From Calditrichota bacterium (GTDB lineage Bacteria; Zhuqueibacterota; Zhuqueibacteria; Zhuqueibacterales; Geothermadaptataceae), in contig QQUE01000021.1 in the NCBI GenBank assembly GCA_008501765.1, positions 1 through 64,000 on the forward strand: a DNA stretch of 64,000 nt, given 5' to 3'. A program made the translations under genes and the position numbers. Below, piece by piece: positions 7,733 through 18,800 of this stretch. Below the pieces are notes generated by a model. The model saw only the letters and a program-made list of their open reading frames with translations, ran no database searches and was not told where the DNA came from. The number at the start of each line of letters is the position of its first letter. Position 1 is the stretch's first letter.

Positions 7733-10034
7733 AGTGTGCCCGAATTTCAAACCGTGCTTCGATGACATCCTGTGAGTTACCACCGACAAATACCGTAAAA
7801 TATCCCGGTTCGACAACTTTTTTCATCGCCGCATTATAAAATGAAAAATCACTGGCATCGAGCTCAAACGAAACTGTTTTCGTTTCACCGGCTTTGAAAA
7901 ACAAGCGCTTGAAATTCCGCAGTTGTTTAACCGGACGCGTCACACTTCCCACTTCATCCCGAATATAAAGTTGCACGACCTCATCGCCATCCACTTTGCC
8001 GGTATTTGTCACCGTGACACGCACATCGAGCGTGCCTGACGGCGAAATATTTTTAGGATTCAGCACAATATTCGAATACGCAAAAGTTGTGTAACTCAAC
8101 CCAAATCCGAATGGATATAGCGGTGTCCAGTCAATATCAATATATTTTGAAGTCCACAAAACTTCTTTTAATGGTGGTCTGCCGGTATTTTTGTGATTGT
8201 AGTACAATGGTATTTGTCCGACACTGCGCGGGAACGTGATCGGCAACTTGCCACCGGGGTTGTAATCGCCAAATAAAACATCAGCCACAGCATGTCCCAT
8301 TTCAGTCCCGAGGAACCACGTTTCTAAAATCGCGGGCATATTTTGATCGAGCCAGTTAATCGAGAGTGGGCGGCCATTCATCAGAACAACAACCACCGGT
8401 TTTCCGGTTTTGTGAATTGCTGCTGCCAATTGATTTTGCACGCCCGGGAGCTCCAAACTCGAGCGGTTCGAGGCTTCCCCACTCATGCCACCGTGCTCGC
8501 CAAGGACCAACACAACAGCTTCTGATTTCGCTGCAAGCGCAACAGCTTCTGCAAATCCTGATTTATCCAACGATTCCGGATTTTCATATCCGTTGGCAAA
8601 GCTGATATTTTCTTCCGGGATCACTTCGCGAATTCCCCGTAAAACTGTGACTGCATCTTCATCGCGCCCGGCGCCATGCCACGAACCCAGCGCCGCACGA
8701 TTGTCGTTGGCGAGAGCACCGATCACCGCGAGGTTTTTAATACTCTTTGCGAGAGGAAGTGTTTGGTTTTCGTTCTTGAGTAAAACGATAGATTTGCGCG
8801 CTATTTCACGAGCCGCTTGCAAATGATTCTTGTGCAAAAGCAGATTTTGTTCCCGCTCATCATTTTGATAGCGGAAAGGATCGTCGAATAGTCCTGCCTG
8901 AAATTTTAGCCGTAACACACGGGCGACCGCCGCATCGACAACCGACATCGGCATTTTGCCCTGTCTGACAGCCTCTGGCAAATCTTCGAGATAACTGCTG
9001 GACACCATATCGATATCGACGCCGGCTTTGAGCGCCAAAATGCCCGCATCTGCACGTGTTCCTGCAACTCCGTGATTTTGCAATTCCAGAATACCGGTAA
9101 AATCGCTGACGACGAGGCCAGGAAAATTCCATTCATCCCGAAGAACGCCGTTGATCAATTGCCCGTGGGCGTGCATTGGAATGCCGGCAATTTCATTAAA
9201 CGCGGCCATCACGGTCGCAACGCCGGCATCCGAAGCTGCTTTGAACGGTGGCAAAAAAATTTCCCGCAGCGTTCGCTCGGAAATATCGGCTGTGTTGTAA
9301 TCGCGGCCGCCTTCTGCAGCACCATAAGCCACAAAATGTTTCGCGCAAGCGAGAAGGGTGTTCTCTGCGGTTAAATCTGCCCCCTGAAAACCGCGTACCC
9401 GTGCAGCAGCCATTTGTGATCCCAAATACGGATCTTCGCCGGCGCCCTCAACGACACGCCCCCAGCGCGGATCGCGGGCAATATCGAGCATTGGAGCGTA
9501 GGTCCAATGCAATCCGGAGGCCGCTGCTTCGATGGCAGCGATTCGAGCTGATTTCTCGGCATCAGCAGGCTCCCACGAAGCCGCCTCACCGAGCGGCACG
9601 GGAAAAATAGTCCGGAAGCCGTGAATGACATCAAATGCAAATAAAAGTGGAATTGCCAACCGTGATTCTTCAACAGCGATTCGCTGAAGTTCGCGTGTTT
9701 TCTCAACTCCGAAAATTCCAAGAAACGATCCAATTTTTCCTTCTTTTACAAATGCCCGGTACTGCTCTCTTATTTTCTCTTCATTTTCACCATAAACCCA
9801 GCGAAATTGATTCAATTGACCCAGTTTCTCCTGCAGCGTCATTTTAGCAAGCAACGAATCGACGATTGATTCCATACGCATTGCCGCGAAAATTTCATTC
9901 GACGATTGTTGGGATTGTGCTTGAGCTGAAATTCTTAAAAACATCAATAAAATAAAAATCAAAGCAACGGATTTACATGTATCAAGAATTCGCATCATTC
10001 CATTCCATATTAGTTTCAACCTATAATTTATCAT
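7731..10034 (-). CDS. Glycoside hydrolase family 3 beta-glucosidase (BglX-like), exported
   Basis: 767 aa. A long N-terminal signal sequence (hydrophobic core about residues 23-36, then SAQAQ) precedes a complete GH3 enzyme: the TIM barrel with KHFVAYGAAEGGRDYN and nucleophile Asp311 in VVSDFTG, the alpha/beta sandwich with GEHGGMSGEASNRS, and a C-terminal fibronectin III-like domain. It would release glucose from beta-linked gluco-oligosaccharides in the periplasm. ATG 10034 overlaps the TGA of the GH144-SGNH gene (ATGA), so the genes are coupled; ATGs at 9998 and 9995 would give a shorter signal peptide and are possible alternatives. The stop codon falls within a terminal repeat of the neighbouring MITE-like element. 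Confidence 0.92.
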   Translation of the reverse strand: MINYRLKLIWNGMMRILDTCKSVALIFILLMFLRISAQAQSQQSSNEIFAAMRMESIVDSLLAKMTLQEKLGQLNQFRWVYGENEEKIREQYRAFVKEGKIGSFLGIFGVEKTRELQRIAVEESRLAIPLLFAFDVIHGFRTIFPVPLGEAASWEPADAEKSARIAAIEAAASGLHWTYAPMLDIARDPRWGRVVEGAGEDPYLGSQMAAARVRGFQGADLTAENTLLACAKHFVAYGAAEGGRDYNTADISERTLREIFLPPFKAASDAGVATVMAAFNEIAGIPMHAHGQLINGVLRDEWNFPGLVVSDFTGILELQNHGVAGTRADAGILALKAGVDIDMVSSSYLEDLPEAVRQGKMPMSVVDAAVARVLRLKFQAGLFDDPFRYQNDEREQNLLLHKNHLQAAREIARKSIVLLKNENQTLPLAKSIKNLAVIGALANDNRAALGSWHGAGRDEDAVTVLRGIREVIPEENISFANGYENPESLDKSGFAEAVALAAKSEAVVLVLGEHGGMSGEASNRSSLELPGVQNQLAAAIHKTGKPVVVVLMNGRPLSINWLDQNMPAILETWFLGTEMGHAVADVLFGDYNPGGKLPITFPRSVGQIPLYYNHKNTGRPPLKEVLWTSKYIDIDWTPLYPFGFGLSYTTFAYSNIVLNPKNISPSGTLDVRVTVTNTGKVDGDEVVQLYIRDEVGSVTRPVKQLRNFKRLFFKAGETKTVSFELDASDFSFYNAAMKKVVEPGYFTVFVGGNSQDVIEARFEIRAH

Positions 10035-12016
10035 AATTTTTCAAGTAAAGGTTTGATCATTTCTGCCCAGATGGCATAGCCTTTTGCGTTCATGTGCAGG
10101 TTGTCTTTGATGAAAATATCACTGCGAATTTCTCCATCTGTTTGCAACATGCCTGAACTCACATCGACAAAAGTTAAATTGTTTCTTGATCGACAAAACT
10201 CTTTTATCAGACCATTGGCTTTCTTCATTTGTGGCAAATAATCTTTGCGCGCGATACTCGGTTTGATCGCTATATAAAATACCGGGGTTTCCGGTAATCG
10301 TTTATCAACCAGCGTTATAAATTCTTTGAAATGAACCACTATTTCCACCGGCAATTTGCCGGCTGCAATATCGTTATCTCCCTCATAAAAAACGATGGCC
10401 CGCGGATTGTATGGCTGCACTACACGATCAAAATAATGCACGGCGTGCTCGGTTTCCGAGCCGCCGAAGCCGCGGTTGATCACGGTGATCGGCGCCATAT
10501 CTTTTTTCAAACTATCCCACAAACGAAAACTCGAACTGCCGACGAATAAAACCGCATCGTCCGGCGGTGGATTTTTCGCGTCTATCTTCTCAAATTTCCG
10601 AATTTCAGCTTCAAATGGATAATCCCGGGAGGCGGCAAATCCGAGCCGCTGCAATCCTTTCTTGATGACAGGATCGGCCATCAGATATTTCCAGACAAAC
10701 CCGTTGCGCCAGTTCTCAATCATCAAAACGATCGGGCCTTGATCAATTCCCAGGTAATCGTTATCAATCCAGCTCAATTCGGGATTAAAAGCATCCCGAA
10801 AGCCGTATTTTCCCCACAAACCTTCCGGGCCGTATTTTTTGTACATATTTTTAAGCGTGGGAATGACGATTTCCGGGGCAAAATCGATGGAAGCCGCCGC
10901 TGCAGTGGGCGCTATCGTGCCATCATCGTTATGGATGAAATCCGGACCGCTGGAGCCCCGAGCGCTGTAAAGCCGAAACTTACGGGTTTCCGTGTTGTAC
11001 TTAGGGCCCGGGCCATCACAGGCTGTCAGCCCCCACGTCAGTGAATCGTAACCGACCCATTTCATGGGATTATCAATGGCATACCGCTGCTGAACCATAA
11101 CAGCACGCCGGGCATTCTCGAAATAGTCGATTCCTTTTTCGCGCATGTAGGAGTCGGGAAGATTGCGAAAATCAATAAACATGTGCGAATAGTGGTGCCC
11201 AAAGAGTGGAGGAAATGCGACGTGTGCAAGGCCGGGATACGGTTCCCGCCACTTGTAAGGGGCGAGCCATTTTTCGTAAGCAATTTCCGCTCCTTTGTAG
11301 CTACTTCCGGCAGCAAGAATATGCAAAACCAGTGCTTCGTTGTAGCCAACCCATGCATTGTTGACGAAGCCTTTTTCCGGACGCCAGCCCATCGACATCG
11401 CCCCCGCGTAGCGTCCCGAATCTGGAAATGTCATCCAGTCCCAATCGACGCGATAAGTTAGCGAATCGGCCAGGGCACGAATTTCCGATTCCACAGCGTC
11501 ATCACCATTAAAATAATTGCAGGCAAAACGGGCGCCCGCAAGCAGCAATCCGGTATCGATGGAGGAAAGTTCGCAATTCCACACGCGCTCGCCATTTTTC
11601 ATATCGAGAAAATGATAATACATGCCTTTGTAACCAACTTTTGAATCGACACTTTGCTCGGACTGCCAGAAAAATCGCAGCGAATTTAATGTCAGCCGCC
11701 GGGCTTTTTCACGTGTTATCCAGCCGCGCTCGGCGCCAACAGCCCACACCGGAATGGCAAATCCCGTCGCTGCGATACTGGCCGGAGATTTTACCGTTGA
11801 GCGGTCTTTGACCAGCCCGTTTTTCTCATTTACTTCATTGATGAAATATAAAAACGTACGGTGCTGCAATGAATCGAGAAAGACATCGGTGTTTTCCAAC
11901 AGGTAAGGATTGATATCAACTTTGGTAATTTGATTTGATGGGGAGAAATCTGTACAGTTTCCCAACAGAATAAAAAAAAGCAGTATAAAAATGATCAAAA
12001 ATGGTTTTCTTCTCAT
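10031..12016 (-). CDS. Lipoprotein GH144-type enzyme fused to an SGNH/GDSL esterase domain
   Basis: 661 aa. A lipoprotein signal peptide ends in LLGNC, with Cys21 as the lipidation site. Residues about 40-465 form a GH144-type domain (WNCELSSIDTGLL, LTACDGPG, NDDGTIAPTAAAAS, DNDYLGIDQGP). Residues about 475-661 form an SGNH hydrolase with all blocks: FVGSSSFRLW (Ser), NRGFGGS (Gly), YEGDND (Asn) and DNLHMN (Asp-His). A glucanase joined to an esterase suggests that one protein removes ester groups and cuts the glucan chain on the cell surface or in the periplasm; the substrate is inferred. ATG 12016 was chosen over a TTG 9 bases upstream. It sits 39 bp after GH94 and overlaps GH3 by 4 bp. Confidence 0.85.
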   Translation of the reverse strand: MRRKPFLIIFILLFFILLGNCTDFSPSNQITKVDINPYLLENTDVFLDSLQHRTFLYFINEVNEKNGLVKDRSTVKSPASIAATGFAIPVWAVGAERGWITREKARRLTLNSLRFFWQSEQSVDSKVGYKGMYYHFLDMKNGERVWNCELSSIDTGLLLAGARFACNYFNGDDAVESEIRALADSLTYRVDWDWMTFPDSGRYAGAMSMGWRPEKGFVNNAWVGYNEALVLHILAAGSSYKGAEIAYEKWLAPYKWREPYPGLAHVAFPPLFGHHYSHMFIDFRNLPDSYMREKGIDYFENARRAVMVQQRYAIDNPMKWVGYDSLTWGLTACDGPGPKYNTETRKFRLYSARGSSGPDFIHNDDGTIAPTAAAASIDFAPEIVIPTLKNMYKKYGPEGLWGKYGFRDAFNPELSWIDNDYLGIDQGPIVLMIENWRNGFVWKYLMADPVIKKGLQRLGFAASRDYPFEAEIRKFEKIDAKNPPPDDAVLFVGSSSFRLWDSLKKDMAPITVINRGFGGSETEHAVHYFDRVVQPYNPRAIVFYEGDNDIAAGKLPVEIVVHFKEFITLVDKRLPETPVFYIAIKPSIARKDYLPQMKKANGLIKEFCRSRNNLTFVDVSSGMLQTDGEIRSDIFIKDNLHMNAKGYAIWAEMIKPLLEKL

Positions 12017-12055
12017 TTTACCCAACTCATTTTAACAATTCATCTATTTTCGATT

Positions 12056-14458
12056 TTATTGATTTCCAATAAGAATAACTTCAACCTGATGAACGCCATC
12101 CTTTTGGGGCGGAACGACATTGCCGTTAATTCGCTCAGCATTCAGAAAAATTTCTTTTACACCCCCCGATTTTTGATCGGGATTTTTGAGCGTGATTTCA
12201 TAAACGGCATTGCGAAACAGGCGTTTAATTTTCACAATTGGCCAATGCGCCGGAATGCACGGATCGATTTTTAATCCCTCGAGCGTTGGCTGAATTCCAC
12301 AAATAGACTCAAGAGCAATGCTTTGCAGCCATCCGGCAGCTCCGGTGTACCAGGTCCAGCCGGCGCGGCCATAATATTCAGAGTCTTTGCCATCGATATT
12401 ACCAGGCAAAACATAAGGCTCAGCCCAGTAACCTTCAGCATCTTTTTCAACCTGTAAAATTGGATTGAGCTTGTTAAACAAACGGATCGCGTCCTCCGCC
12501 CGGCCAAGTTCGGCAAAAGCTTTCACACTCCAGGTCGCCGCGTGGGTATAAACGCCGCCATTTTCACGCAAAGACGGCGCATAGCGTGTTATATAGCCAA
12601 TTCCAGCATCAACTTCGCTGAACCCCGGTTGGAAAAGCATGGTGCCATTTTTCCCTTCGAGATGCTCGAGCACAGCGTCTGCGATTTTAGTCTGACGCTC
12701 ACCATCCGCAACGCCGGACATGATCGCCCAAGTTTGGGAATTGAGGTAAATTTTGCATGCTTCCTGCGAGGGATCGCCGATTGGTGAGCCGTCATCTTTC
12801 GTGGCGCCAAGGTACCATTGACCATTCCAACCGGCAGTATTCAATGCTCCTTTAAGCATACGTGCCCGGACACGATAATTCTCGGCACGTTCTGCCTGTG
12901 GCTCTGAACTATGAAGCAAAAGAATAGTCGACCAGGTTTCAAGAATTGCATAGAGAAACATGCCCAACCAGATGCTCTCCCCTTTCCCCTCCAGCCCAAC
13001 CGCGCTGAATCCATCACACCAGTCCCCTTCGCCGATGAGTGGCAATCCACGGGGACTAAATCGACCGAGGACTACGTCAATTGCGCGCGTACAATGCTCC
13101 TGCAGCGTCGCCTCACCGCCATCGTAAAATGATTCGCTATCCTGCAAAATCGAAAAATCGGCAGTTTCGTTGAAATATTTTGTCAGCATGAATGGGAGCC
13201 ACAGCAGGTCATCCGTCATTTCCGTTGTCAGTCCCTGCTCGGTAAGCGGATGCCACCAGTGCAGCACCTTCCCGCTTTTAAATTGATGGCGCGCGTTTAA
13301 TTTTGCCTGCTCCAGCATTTTTTGTGGCTGTAAGGGCAGCCAAATCTGGCTGGTTTGCAGTTGATCGCGAAAACCAAAAGCACCGGATTGCTGATAATAG
13401 GCTGCCCGGCCCCACAGGTGACCGGAGATGGCCTGGTATTTTAGCCATACATTATTCAGTAAATCAAATGCCGGATCAGGGGTTTGTACAGAGAGTTGTC
13501 CGGTGAGTTCGCGCCAAAAGGATTTAACTTTTTCCAGCTCTGACCGCGCTTGATCCACCGTACCCAATTCCTGCACCAATGCTCTGGCCGTTTGAAAGGA
13601 ATTTTCCGATTTATCAATCTGCCCGAGCAGGAAAACACAGCTATGTTCACTTCCGGCTGCAAGTTCAACATTCACGGCAAGAGAGGCCGCGTGATCCTGA
13701 AAACGGCCACTTTTCCCGGAAAACATACCTTTTTTTATACCTTTGGGATTTTGAAAACTGCCGTGGCGACCGAGCAAATCATCTTTACTCGTATCCCAGC
13801 CGGCAAGTGGATCACTTGCAGCGTGAAATCCTAAATATGGCCAATTTGTGTTCCAATGCCCCTTGTCGGTCGGTACTTCCCACAGCACTTTTTCAGCGTA
13901 AATTCCGTTGAGAGATTGATCGAATTCGGTATTGATAAAGAGTTTTTGAAACTCCCGGTGATTGTCCGGAGCGGCGCCGAGGTTCCATTCGAAATAAGAA
14001 GATAATTGCAGCTGCCGTTTGTGAGTGCCGGTATTTTGGATCGTACAAAGCCAGATTTCCACAGGTTCGTCTTTGGCAGCAAACAAAGTCCATTCAGTCT
14101 CCAATCCGTCGGCTTTCTGCTTGAAGGTCGAATAGCCCAATCCGTGCCGAACCTGATATTCATCAAAGTCAGCCTGCATTGGTTGATATGCCAATGATCG
14201 CATTGCATCTGATTCCAGGTCGCGCAAGTAGAGCCACTTGCCCCAGTCATCGCGAATCAAGTCCTGATTCCAGCGGGTAAGCCGGTTCAAATTTGAATGC
14301 GTGCGCCAGCTAAATCCCCCCCCGGCCTGACTTACGACCAGGCCAAAATCACTATTTGATATAACATTCACCCACGGCCGTGGTGTGTCCGGCCGGGTAA
14401 TGATGTATTCGTCTCCATTTTCCGAAAAATGTCCATATGTGCTGGCGAATCTTCCCAA
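12056..14458 (-). CDS. Glycoside hydrolase family 94 phosphorylase (cellobiose phosphorylase-like)
   Basis: 800 aa, close to the length of cellobiose phosphorylases. It starts with YGHFSENGDEYIITRPDTP and SQAGGGFSW, both typical of GH94, and carries GFRDQLQ and GEGDWCDGF, in which Asp482 fits the general acid. It would split a beta-linked glucose disaccharide with phosphate into glucose 1-phosphate plus sugar in the cytoplasm; no signal peptide is seen. The start is TTG with AAGGAA upstream and is supported by the family N-terminus. 1,2-beta-oligoglucan phosphorylases of GH94 are usually larger (about 1100 aa), so the acceptor specificity (1,4, 1,3 or 1,2) is open. The following gene is the GH144-SGNH fusion. 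Confidence 0.88.
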   Translation of the reverse strand: MGRFASTYGHFSENGDEYIITRPDTPRPWVNVISNSDFGLVVSQAGGGFSWRTHSNLNRLTRWNQDLIRDDWGKWLYLRDLESDAMRSLAYQPMQADFDEYQVRHGLGYSTFKQKADGLETEWTLFAAKDEPVEIWLCTIQNTGTHKRQLQLSSYFEWNLGAAPDNHREFQKLFINTEFDQSLNGIYAEKVLWEVPTDKGHWNTNWPYLGFHAASDPLAGWDTSKDDLLGRHGSFQNPKGIKKGMFSGKSGRFQDHAASLAVNVELAAGSEHSCVFLLGQIDKSENSFQTARALVQELGTVDQARSELEKVKSFWRELTGQLSVQTPDPAFDLLNNVWLKYQAISGHLWGRAAYYQQSGAFGFRDQLQTSQIWLPLQPQKMLEQAKLNARHQFKSGKVLHWWHPLTEQGLTTEMTDDLLWLPFMLTKYFNETADFSILQDSESFYDGGEATLQEHCTRAIDVVLGRFSPRGLPLIGEGDWCDGFSAVGLEGKGESIWLGMFLYAILETWSTILLLHSSEPQAERAENYRVRARMLKGALNTAGWNGQWYLGATKDDGSPIGDPSQEACKIYLNSQTWAIMSGVADGERQTKIADAVLEHLEGKNGTMLFQPGFSEVDAGIGYITRYAPSLRENGGVYTHAATWSVKAFAELGRAEDAIRLFNKLNPILQVEKDAEGYWAEPYVLPGNIDGKDSEYYGRAGWTWYTGAAGWLQSIALESICGIQPTLEGLKIDPCIPAHWPIVKIKRLFRNAVYEITLKNPDQKSGGVKEIFLNAERINGNVVPPQKDGVHQVEVILIGNQ

Positions 14459-14738
14459 GGTGTTTTCCTTCTATTTCATTCCTGAATTTTATGTTGAATT
14501 AGTGGACCGGGTATTATAGTAAATTTACATGATTGATGCTGTCTTTTAAGCGGTGACCACATATTTCTCATCTGTACTGAGGCTATTTACCAGGAAGCAA
14601 GACAATGTATGAATGTAGATTTTCCTGTGATGCAGATTGATAAAGCAACCATGGGATCGGCGATTTTACCTACCCATGGCGTAAGTGCTATAAAAACTTC
14701 AAAGTTCCGCGCAGCGAAAAATGCGTTGGCACATGCTG

Positions 14739-15803
14739 TTAAAAAGATACTCCCATGGTTAACCTTTGGGTATTTTCCAAAAGCCCGTTGTCGGTCCAGG
14801 CATAGTCAATGAGCAAGGCGACCTCACCGAGGTCGTATTTAATACCGGCCCCGGCTGTTAACCCGAGTTCGGAATCGTCTTTTTTACGCAACTGCACCCA
14901 GGGAAAATTGGATCCATCATCAAAGATGAAATGCTGGAAACCGCCGCGCAGAAAGACCATTTTCATAAAAGCCCATTCGACGCCGGCGCTCATGCTTTCG
15001 GTGTTATCATTGGGATGAAAAGCATCCAATGCAAACTCAATCTGGTTGTTTTCGCCAAATTGCCACGGCATATAAATGCCGACCCGAAACAGGATTGGCA
15101 GCGCGTAATCCGTCGTGTGCACATCGCCAGGCAACGAGCTGTTGTCGCCGTATTTTTCAGTGTCTAAATCGTAGCGGATGCGAAGATCCCGGCCTGAATA
15201 TCCAGCTTGCAGCCCAAAATTTGAGATACTGGCGCCGATGCGCATCCGGTTGTTGGTCAAGTGATAAATTGTACCGACGTTAATTGCAAATGTGGAGAGC
15301 GAACTGTGCCAGATATTTTCCTGGATGTAATTGAGCTGAAATCCCACGGAAAATCGATCTGTCAGTTGCGTTCCATAGCCCAATCCCAGTGCGACATTCG
15401 ACACCGAATAGCGTTCCCCGGTTCCCAGAGGCTGATCCACTGTTCGGACTTTGATTTCCCCGGAATTGAGTGCAGTGGCGCTCAAATATATATTGCCCAA
15501 ATTTCCTGCATGAATGAGTCCGGCGACATAATTGTATTGGATATCAGCAATCCACTGGCTGTTGGTAAACTGGATGCCAAATTTCTCCTGCATACCGATC
15601 GCTGCAGGATTAAAAAACGCAGAAACGACTTCCTCGTGCATCGCCACACCAACATTGGCCATGCCAGCGGCCCGGGCGCTCGGCTCGATTAGTAAAAATT
15701 GCCCGATCGTAGTGCCGGTTTTACTTTGGCCAAATAACACACCAGTGCAGAAGGTTAGCCCGATAACAAGGGCGACGATTATATTTTTAGCATGTATTTT
15801 CAT
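14739..15803 (-). CDS. PorV/PorQ-family outer-membrane protein
   Basis: 354 aa with a signal peptide (cleavage near LFGQS). The mature start GTTIGQFLLIEPSARAAGMANVGVA is characteristic of the PorV/PorQ (UPF0164) family, followed by repeated alternating amphipathic strands ending in an aromatic Phe (MGVSF), as in FadL-like beta barrels. PorV is the shuttle that helps release type IX cargo; whether this copy has that role or is a channel for the locus is not known. It lies 16 bp after the 1087-aa sorted protein and forms a triad with it and the TonB receptor. The 280-bp spacer to GH94 shows a GTAAATTTAC palindrome at 14519-14528 but no convincing operator. Confidence 0.8.
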   Translation of the reverse strand: MKIHAKNIIVALVIGLTFCTGVLFGQSKTGTTIGQFLLIEPSARAAGMANVGVAMHEEVVSAFFNPAAIGMQEKFGIQFTNSQWIADIQYNYVAGLIHAGNLGNIYLSATALNSGEIKVRTVDQPLGTGERYSVSNVALGLGYGTQLTDRFSVGFQLNYIQENIWHSSLSTFAINVGTIYHLTNNRMRIGASISNFGLQAGYSGRDLRIRYDLDTEKYGDNSSLPGDVHTTDYALPILFRVGIYMPWQFGENNQIEFALDAFHPNDNTESMSAGVEWAFMKMVFLRGGFQHFIFDDGSNFPWVQLRKKDDSELGLTAGAGIKYDLGEVALLIDYAWTDNGLLENTQRLTMGVSF

Positions 15804-15819
15804 TAATCTCAGCCCTCAC

Positions 15820-18800
15820 TCATTTAATAATCGCAAATTTATCGATATGGCTGCCCATTGCCCCACCGTCCACATGATAGATGTAAAGGCCCGGCGCAAC
15901 ATCCAAATTATCTTTGGTGCGTAAATTCCAGGCAACAAATCCATCGTTGGAACCATCGTGCTGCAGCGTCTGCACCAGCGCACCATTCACTGTAAATATG
16001 CGAATTGTGCAATTTGCCGGTAATCCGCGGAACTCAAGACGGCGTTCGCCGCGGCCGGAAACAGCAAATCTCTCAGATTCAAAACTGACAGAACCCACAT
16101 AGGGATTTGGAACGACATAGGGCTTTTGCTTAAATTCATCATCAGCCAATTGTGGATCAACATATTGGGCCGTAGAAGTAAATTGAAAGATATCATCCGG
16201 CCCAAGTGGCAACGCAAGTTTTATTTCGAAAACATCGCCTGCAGCCGGTGGTTCAACTGTCCCACGCTCGGCCTGCCCGGTCGTATCGAGTTCAACACGC
16301 CAGGTGACTTGCGGCCGGGTTGGCAATTTCGGATCATAAGTGATCACATCGATAAACTCGTGCGGATAGGGTTGGCTCAATGTGCCATCACCGTCCAAAT
16401 CGCGGAAGCGGAATTTCAAGCGTAAATCAGCTTCATCACCATGTGCTATGACTGAAAAATTGGCCGATCGCGCTGGCAAGCCAATTGCCGGCAACGAAGT
16501 GTCTTGCGGGCTATCACTGAATGAAATTGTAATATCATCAGGGTATCCCGGCCGGATATAATTGATTGGCAATAAATATTGGTATGAAACTTTCAATCGT
16601 GAGTTTGTGCTGCTGGATTGCGTGAACCCGGTTAACACCGTATCTACCTTAATCGTTTTTGGTGTTGAAATAACTGGCATGAGCCCGGAAGCAACCTGCC
16701 CGATTCCCTCGCCATCCAGATCATAGCCGTTTGTAAATAAAACTTCGCCGGATGTAATGTCGGTGAAATCATAGTAGGCCGCGCGAAAACTATCGGATGC
16801 AGCCGCACGGAAAGTGAGATTAAAAGTATGATCTTCCGGCACCTCATTGGAATTTAGAACGACGACTTCCGCCGTACCGATTCCGCTTCCGGCAATTTTC
16901 GTCACATTGGATGTCGAGGCGCGGACAAAGCCGGCAACTTTGGGATTGGGCCGAACCGCAACAACATTTTTGGGTAAAATAGTACCGCCACGGGGTGTCC
17001 GCGATACGGCAATAGCATTCTCAGAAGGATAAAATTGCAGCGAATCAGAACCGTGATCGTACGATGTAACAGCATAATAATAGAGCTGACCGTTCTGGAC
17101 TGTGCTGTCTGTAAAGGTATGCTGTATGCCGGAATCCTTGCCGAGATAGTAGGAAACACCTTCGACTGATATATTTGAAAAGCCTTTTTTCTTGTTGATT
17201 AAATCAAATTGGGCAATCGGGCGGCCATTGCCGATTGGTCCGGTCCCGCGAGCCGTGCTGATCACGCGTGGATCACGGAATTCGGGATCGGTGGCGCGAT
17301 AGATGCGGTACCCCTCAAAATCGTTGAGCAATGTGACCGGATCAGCGCCGCGTTCGGAAACATCATCCCACGATAAACGCACGTAACCGTCGCCCGCCTC
17401 AGCGGAGAGTGCCGGCATTTCCGGTGGCACTGCAAACTGGTAATTGGCGTTGTAAATTCGTTGGACAACCGAGACTGTGTTGCGCAACTCATCGAGATCA
17501 GCTCCATAAGCCAGCGCCAAACTAAAGCGCTCAGTTTTACCGGCTTTGAGCGTGAACGGCCCGGAGGCAAAGAGAAAACCGATATTATAATTGAGCGCTT
17601 CGGCGGTGTCAAACCGGTCTGCCGGATCGAAAGCCGTAAACTGGTCATAAAGGCGTTGCGGCCAACTTTTACCACTATCGAAAAAAACGATATTATCTAC
17701 TTCTGTACTCGGATTGCCCTGCCCGGCGGAAATGCGGTTTAATTTAAATCCGGTGAGGCCAATCTGATCCGATTCATGCAAATCCGTGCGATCAAAATTG
17801 GTTTCTCCATCCGTGGGGATTCCGTCTTTCTCACCTGTATCTTTGGTGCCGAAAATACCATCTGTTCCCGTATCGTGCAATTGCGCAACCCAATCGAGGT
17901 CTTCGTCCCCTGTCCACCATTCACGGGCACGAAAAGCGGGGCGATTTTCCAGCGGACCCAGCTCGGCTTCGAATTTTGCCAGGTCATAATTGGCCATAAC
18001 ATACGCACGAATCGCCTCCTGCCCTGTGATTAATTCACCCGGACCGCCATCGCGTAATTCATCGATAATACCATTATCATCATTATCGATTCCGTCAAGC
18101 CCTTTTCCTGGCGTCTCGAGATAGGCATAACCGAGGTAACCCGTTGTCGCGCATGTGGAGCTTAAATTGGTGCCGTGTCCAAATTTATCCCATGTGTAAA
18201 CGAGATCGAGTCCCTGCGAATTATCATAAAAAGCGTTATCATCATCCGATTCTGCGATACCATCGCAGGAAAGAGCCGATCCCCCAACACCGGAGTCAAA
18301 ATACAAACCGAAAACAATATTTTCGTTATAATCTGTCGTCCCTTCATTTGTGATGTCATAATGCCAGAAAATCACGTTGCTTGCCTGTGGATTGGCCCAC
18401 TGGAAACCGCGCACTTCGATGCGCAAACCCAGCCCCCGCCGGGTTGAATCCCGGCTGTCGGGATAGTACTTCCAGGCATCGTAAAAATCATCATCCATGA
18501 CGGTATAACTTTCCTGATCCGCGTTGGGACGTTTGCCAAAATAACCGTTCCACGCTTGCACCCAACCCGGATCATCCGGATCGAATGTTTTATCCGGCCA
18601 ATAATCCGGCCATGTGCGCGGATCGCTGCTGACGGCCGGCGAACGCCCCTGGTTTATATCCGGATCAGCCTGAAAAAAACCCGGACGCGGCTCAAAACGC
18701 ATGATCCGGTTGGCAGTGGGGCTTTGTTGCTGCCGTTCACGGAAGCCGGTTTCCATTATATAAGCGGGCCTGCCATCCGTTTGTTCGATTCTCGCCAGAA

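Noticed and set aside
14519-14528. GTAAATTTAC palindrome between PorV-like gene and GH94
   Set aside because: It lacks the central CG of the LacI-type operator and is short and AT-rich, so chance is likely.
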